Of a stretch of 32,288 nt of DNA, positions 31,353 through 32,288 are shown piece by piece; positions within the stretch are counted from its first letter, which is position 1; each line of letters starts with the position of its first letter. Location: assembly GCA_001830425.1 (NCBI GenBank), contig MIAA01000002.1, positions 1-32,288 on the forward strand, in the 5' to 3' direction. The notes under the pieces are model-generated. The model was not told the origin of the DNA, did no database searches, and was given only the letters and a program-made list of their open reading frames with translations. The stretch comes from Rhodospirillales bacterium RIFCSPLOWO2_02_FULL_58_16. GTDB taxonomy: Bacteria; Pseudomonadota; Alphaproteobacteria; Rhodospirillales; 2-02-FULL-58-16. Both the position numbers and the translations under genes were made by a program.

Positions 31353-32237
31353 CTCAGGCAGGCCCTTGATCCCGGCGCCGGGGTCGATCTCGAACAGCCC
31401 CCCCGAAAGAGGCGACTCGGCAAGTTGCCGGTCGGTCAGGCCGATGGAGGCCGATGTTACATAAAGCCTGTCCAGGCCCTCGCCGCCGAACATGCAACTG
31501 GTCGGGCGCGGCACGGGCATCCTGATGATTCGCTCAACCGCGCCTGAGGGGTCATAACGGGTAACGCGCCAACCGTCCCAGTGGGCGCTCCACACATAGC
31601 CCAGGGCGTCAACGGTCATGCCGTCGGGAACCCCGGCGTCTCCGGGGATTTCGGCGAACACCCGCTGATTAACGGCCTCTCCCGATTCAATATCATAATC
31701 GAAGGCGAAAATAAGCCTGTTCTCCGAGTCGGTAAAATACATGGTCTTGTCATCCGGACTCCACCCCAGGCCGTTGGCGACGACGATCCCGCCGAGCATT
31801 TTCTTTATTTTCATGTCCGAAGACAGCCGGTAAAGAGACCCCGTCGCCCGCTTTGCCCCGTCATCCATGGAGCCTACCCATAATCGTCCCCGGCGGTCAC
31901 ACTTGCCGTCGTTGAAGCGGTTGCCGGGAAGATGGGATTCGGGATCAACGATCATTTCCCGCAGTCCGGACTCCGGATTGAAAAAGGAAATGCCGGAACG
32001 AAAGGCGGCGATCATCCCTCCCCCCTCGCGCAAGACGATGCAGCCGATCTCGTCCGGGGTCTTTATCGTTTCGCGAACGCCGTCGCCGGGACGGTAGCGG
32101 TGAATAGCGCGGCCCTTGATGTCGATCCAGTAAAGGACACTGTTCAACGGACACCACAACGGCCCCTCGCCTAACAGAGCGCCTGCTTCCCATACGCAAC
32201 GTGGGGTGTCCGTCCCGGCGGATGGAGCGGTCGGCAT
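31254..32237 (-). CDS. SMP-30/gluconolactonase family protein, C-terminus altered by an insertion
   Basis: A 327-residue six-bladed beta-propeller. EAGALLGEGPLWCPL (metal Glu), NRFNDGKCDRRGRLWVGSM (metal Asn), VANGLGWSPD and GVPDGMTVDALGYVWSAHWDGW (metal Asp) are family features. It should hydrolyse a sugar lactone such as glucono-1,5-lactone, upstream of gluconokinase. The ATG at 32237 has AAAGG 5 nt upstream; a GTG two codons earlier is less likely. The last 30 or so residues (from ALSGQIESS) are encoded inside the MITE and replace the native end after GLPEP. Catalytic residues are unaffected, so the enzyme may work. Confidence 0.88.
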   Translation of the reverse strand: MPTAPSAGTDTPRCVWEAGALLGEGPLWCPLNSVLYWIDIKGRAIHRYRPGDGVRETIKTPDEIGCIVLREGGGMIAAFRSGISFFNPESGLREMIVDPESHLPGNRFNDGKCDRRGRLWVGSMDDGAKRATGSLYRLSSDMKIKKMLGGIVVANGLGWSPDDKTMYFTDSENRLIFAFDYDIESGEAVNQRVFAEIPGDAGVPDGMTVDALGYVWSAHWDGWRVTRYDPSGAVERIIRMPVPRPTSCMFGGEGLDRLYVTSASIGLTDRQLAESPLSGGLFEIDPGAGIKGLPEPRALSGQIESSALRIGEAIRQARREKRCKSIG

Positions 32238-32288
32238 GATCACCTTTTTTTGTGCAGAAGATCGAAGATGACGCTTGAGTTCTTTTCG

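Noticed and set aside
30578-31423. A 281-residue gluconokinase with a long N-terminal extension
   Set aside because: The extra residues are encoded by the inserted element and by the antisense phase of the lactonase gene. The gluconokinase domain begins at 31063 with its own start.

Overview
The window looks like a chromosomal segment of an alphaproteobacterium, probably of Rhodospirillales type. This is an inference from gene content: sdhCDAB order, a fused cysNC, an APS-reductase-type CysH, a class I phosphoribulokinase, and a small Arg/Lys-rich protein of a kind common in that class. No rRNA, CRISPR array or intact transposase was seen. One tRNA is present.

Layout. (1) 33-1905 is an accessory stretch: a GIY-YIG-like nuclease, a 25-codon leader ORF and a small four-Cys protein, then a parDE toxin-antitoxin pair with a palindromic operator. 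(2) 2019-3289 holds two translationally coupled transferases of the TIGR04283/TIGR04282 type. (3) 3286-5950 is a second accessory stretch: an XRE regulator diverging from three small exported proteins, the last a thermonuclease; a REP-like palindrome; and a toxin-antitoxin-like pair whose putative antitoxin joins a zinc ribbon to a ribbon-helix-helix. (4) 5975-11535 is an assimilatory sulfate operon (sulfite reductase, APS reductase, CysD, CysNC). It diverges from a phosphoribulokinase with altered active-site residues. (5) 12565-16068 holds sdhCDAB with a tRNA-Thr(GGT) just upstream. (6) 16155-17038 holds a small basic protein and a SAM methyltransferase, closed by a bidirectional terminator. 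(7) 17046-30581 is a surface-glycan locus built as two divergent operons. Both follow the order radical SAM protein, GT2 glycosyltransferase, polytopic GT-C-like membrane protein, SGNH hydrolase. The left arm adds FkbM, GT4 and GT2 genes and starts with two paralogous membrane proteins carrying a winged-helix-like tail. (8) 30578-32237 holds gluconokinase and an SMP-30/gluconolactonase, separated by a MITE-like element that has replaced the last codons of the lactonase gene.

How the genes work together. The sulfate operon takes sulfate to APS (CysD/CysN), then to sulfite (CysH) and sulfide (siroheme reductase), while the fused kinase also makes PAPS. SdhCDAB is respiratory complex II. The gluconolactonase and gluconokinase convert gluconolactone to 6-phosphogluconate. 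The glycan locus probably makes and decorates a cell-surface polysaccharide or glycolipid; its product cannot be told from sequence. The most unusual features are the duplicated radical-SAM glycan module with its membrane winged-helix pair, the MITE insertion, the zinc-ribbon/RHH toxin-antitoxin candidate, the GIY-YIG module, and the altered phosphoribulokinase.
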